Source: Hippophae tibetana (lineage: Eukaryota > Streptophyta > Magnoliopsida > Rosales > Elaeagnaceae). From it: a DNA stretch of 64,000 nucleotides. The position numbers were made by a program, and so were the translations under genes. The notes beneath the pieces were generated by a model that worked only from the letters and a program-made list of their open reading frames with translations, did not search any database and was not told the DNA's origin. Positions 61,710-64,000 of this stretch are shown here, piece after piece. Position 1 is the stretch's first letter. Each line of letters starts with the position of its first letter. Location of the stretch: contig CM072808.1 in NCBI GenBank assembly GCA_037013495.1, positions 13,741,319 through 13,805,318 on the forward strand, in the 5' to 3' direction.

Positions 61710-62858
61710 TTATGAGTGCTTATAAAGCATAAAAAATTTTATGAACTTTAGTTGATTAAATAGATTTATATTTGTATGATTTTATCATATTTTTATATAA
61801 ATTTGACTTTTGGGAATTACGAGTATTTTTATTGTTTTTTAGGTATTTTCGTTCAAAAATAACTTAAAGACTTGAATAAAAATACTAGAGGCAATATATC
61901 ACAAATATGTGGAGAAACAAATAAAGAAAAGTAAAAAAAATGGAAAAATTGGACAAAATGGGTAAAAATGGTCAAAAATGTTGGGTCTCATACGCGTGTA
62001 ACACGTAGAGTCAGCATGTCCGCACACATGTAGCCAGTACACGCCCGCACTAATTTCTATATGAGCGCCATCACATGCCCATGCCTGTCCCATAAGCACC
62101 CACATGCACCAATGCTTATCTATCATAAATCTCACCCTTCACACGTGAGCGAGCTTGTCTAAACGCATCCAGAATTAATTTTTGAGATATTTTCCTACTT
62201 GTTTTGGCCTTTTCTCATAAAAGGGCCCTCTCTCCCATTGTAAAATTCATCCCTCAAAATCTCTCAAATTACAAAATTCACAAACTTCTCTCTCTTTCTC
62301 TCTCTAGAAAGCTTTCTTTTTTTAGTTTTAAAGTTCTTTCTTTTTTGAGAAGAACTAGTTATACATTTATAGATTTATAGTTTTTAATTCAATAAATGCA
62401 AATGCAAATCCATTCGAAGGTTTTCCAACAAAAGAATTAGCATCAAAGTTTTGTAAGGATTATTTTGAGGTATAATTTTAAAATGATTTAAGGATGTTAC
62501 AGAGAAATATATTATTTTTCATTACAAACTTAAATCTAAAAAATTAGATTCTAAGTTTTAATTATTCAGTCTGAATAAGAGTAGTGCTATTTTATTTGTT
62601 GGTATAATCGCATGGTAGTTAGAGTAAAACTCTATTTTAAGAGTTTTTTTATAAGAACTATTATTCAAAAATATATTGACAACATATTTTCAGTAATGAT
62701 TTTAAAACTTGAAAGTTAGTACTCGGATAATTAAATTCTTAGGTTTACTTGTCATTTTCTATAAAATGATTTATGCACTTACGAGAGTTTTACAAATATA
62801 AAACCAAAGTATCTGTAAGATCGGTATTGCTTACCCTGATGTCGATCTTGTCTCATCA
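61710..62858 (+). mobile_element. Solo LTR, family TGATGAG (copy e), most diverged
   Basis: 1149 bp, TTATGAGTGCT...CTCATCA. Flanks CTAAT and TTGAT do not match well. It keeps the AT-rich U3 start, a mildly GC-rich block (61985-62150), an AATAAA segment near 62392 and the 3' end with GATGTCGATC. It is shorter than the other copies and lies in an integrase/linker region of an Athila/Tat element. Likely the oldest of the five. Confidence 0.85.
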
Positions 62859-63097
62859 TTGATCATAATTTTTTATCGAATTATAACTATCACAAACAAT
62901 AGAGGGCCAAAAGAAACCACTTTGAAGTACCTTAGCTACTATTCATGTTACTCCAAAATGTCCTTTATATGATGATGAATGGCATTGATGGAGGCACACA
63001 TTTTTGGATGATTTGATAAGGGCATCTTTCAAAATGGAAAGGCTCATCCCAAAGATAATGCTTCACATCATGAAAAAACTTTTTACATTGATCGTAA

Positions 63098-63204
63098 GTA
63101 TGATCTGGTGGCAATACCCTACAAGCTAGGTATATGATTTGGTGGTAATACCCTACAAGCTAGGTATATGATCTAGTGGAAATACCTTACAAGCTAGGTA
63201 GTTT
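63098..63204. repeat. 34-bp tandem repeat, three copies
   Basis: GTATATGATTTGGTGGTAAT followed by ACCCTACAAGCTAG is repeated three times with few differences; the first copy is two bases shorter. It lies inside the pol linker of the Athila/Tat element. Confidence 0.9.
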
Positions 63205-64000
63205 ACGATATCAACATACCAAGGAAGATTGATCTCATATGCAACCAACTGCTCATCAGGGAATGCTTCTTGGATCACTAAATTTGGTTTTACTTCCTTT
63301 TACTCCAATCGAGAAAGATGTTCAGTAATTGAATTTTCACTTCCTTTCCTATCTCGAACTTCCAAATCAAATTTTTGAAAAAGAAGGATCCAACGAATCA
63401 GCCTAGGCTTAACATCGTTCTTGCCAAACAAATAACAAAGTGATGCATGATCAATGAACACTATCACCTTTGTACCAATGAGGTAAGATCAAAAAATTTC
63501 ACAAGCAAACACCACAGCAAGCATATCCATCCTAGTTTTTGTATAATTCAATTGGGCTTCATTCAATGTTCTGCTTGCATAATATATGGCCCTAAATAGT
63601 TTATCTCATTTTTTCCTACCACTGCTCTAATTTCAAAGTCACTTGCATAACAAATGACTTCAAAAGGTTGACTCCAATTAGGTACAATAATTAATGGCGT
63701 TGAAATCAGTTTCTCCTTGATTACATTAAAGGCTTGCGAACAAACATTATTTAAGTCAAATGCATAATTATTTTCAAGAAGATTTCATAAAGGTTTAGAA
63801 AGTTTAGAAAATTCCTTTATAAATATTCTATAAATTAAATCCCACATGTACTAAAAGGCTTTTGATTCCCTTCACAATATTTAGCTCGATCAACTCAATT
63901 TCTTTAGATGACATTCTATGGCCAAGCATAATCCCTTCTTGAACCATGAAATTACATTGCTCCCAATTTAGGACAAGATTTTTATCTTCAAATATCTGCA

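Larger units (their letters stand above)
58900..64000 (-). mobile_element. Athila/Tat-like Ty3/gypsy element, broken, continuing past the window
   Basis: Minus strand. In sense order from 64000: reverse transcriptase/RNase H traces (64000-63400), a linker with the PWYVDIVNYLA diagnostic (about 63240-63200), a solo-LTR insertion (61710-62858), integrase (61700-61250; 61563-61348 reads YVSKWVEEIATTTNDAKVVL), integrase C-terminus (about 61150-60900), 3' noncoding region (60720-59250) and an LTR starting TGTTTGATGACTTGC at about 59245 and running to about 58900. The 3' noncoding/LTR part matches 1-1050 in inverted orientation. Broken, with many interruptions. Confidence 0.8.

Noticed and set aside
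63098-63204. Regular repeats considered as a CRISPR array
   Set aside because: Direct 34-bp tandem units with no spacers, in a plant retrotransposon.

Overview
This is AT-rich nuclear DNA from a flowering plant, probably a eudicot; the species cannot be named from sequence alone. I find no intact host gene, no rRNA or tRNA, and no CRISPR array. Almost everything that can be read is mobile or virus-derived: endogenous pararetrovirus (Caulimoviridae) copies, Athila/Tat-like Ty3/gypsy retrotransposons, a Ty1/copia gag remnant, one complete-ended CACTA (En/Spm) DNA transposon, a fragment of a second CACTA, and five solo LTRs of one family. The window reads as nested heterochromatin-like insertions.

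Layout. 1-1050: 3' end and partial LTR of a gypsy element. 1050-33820: a pararetrovirus cluster. Copies 1 and 2 lie head-to-tail on the minus strand; copy 3 lies on the plus strand and meets copy 2 head-to-head near 26.6 kb. Three later insertions interrupt the cluster: a solo LTR (6912-8663) at the copy 2/copy 1 junction, an 11.9-kb CACTA (12700-24607, TSD GTT) in copy 2, itself hit by a solo LTR (19513-21184, TSD ATAGG), and a solo LTR (29826-31723, TSD GTAAA) in copy 3. 33960-34677: LTR fragment. 34680-35550: copia gag remnant, minus. 35622-42130: shortened Athila-type element, minus, with both LTRs. 42.3-43.0 kb: another LTR-like fragment. 43.0-43.9, 49.1-52.3 and 55.9-57.4 kb: three copies of one unresolved repeat, the second split by a solo LTR (50197-52161, TSD TGTAC). 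45.0-49.0 kb: decayed Athila/Tat pol, plus. 57.8-58.9 kb: LTR fragment interrupted by a second CACTA fragment. 58.9-64.0 kb: Athila/Tat element, minus, with a solo LTR at 61710-62858.

The best preserved biology is in the CACTA element. It has a decayed TNP2-type transposase gene and a second multi-exon gene running from a Transposase_24-like region through a DUF8039-like exon to an Ulp1-type (C48) cysteine protease domain whose His, Asp and Cys and GT-AG introns are still visible. Its ends carry hairpin-forming subterminal repeats. The solo-LTR family has a clear promoter plan: CpG-rich block, TGACGTCA-type bZIP motifs, TATAAATA, then an AATAAA signal and CCACC/GGTGG hairpins.

Relative order inferred from nesting: pararetrovirus integration, then CACTA, then the solo-LTR family, which also entered three other settings. 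All virus-like elements are broken.
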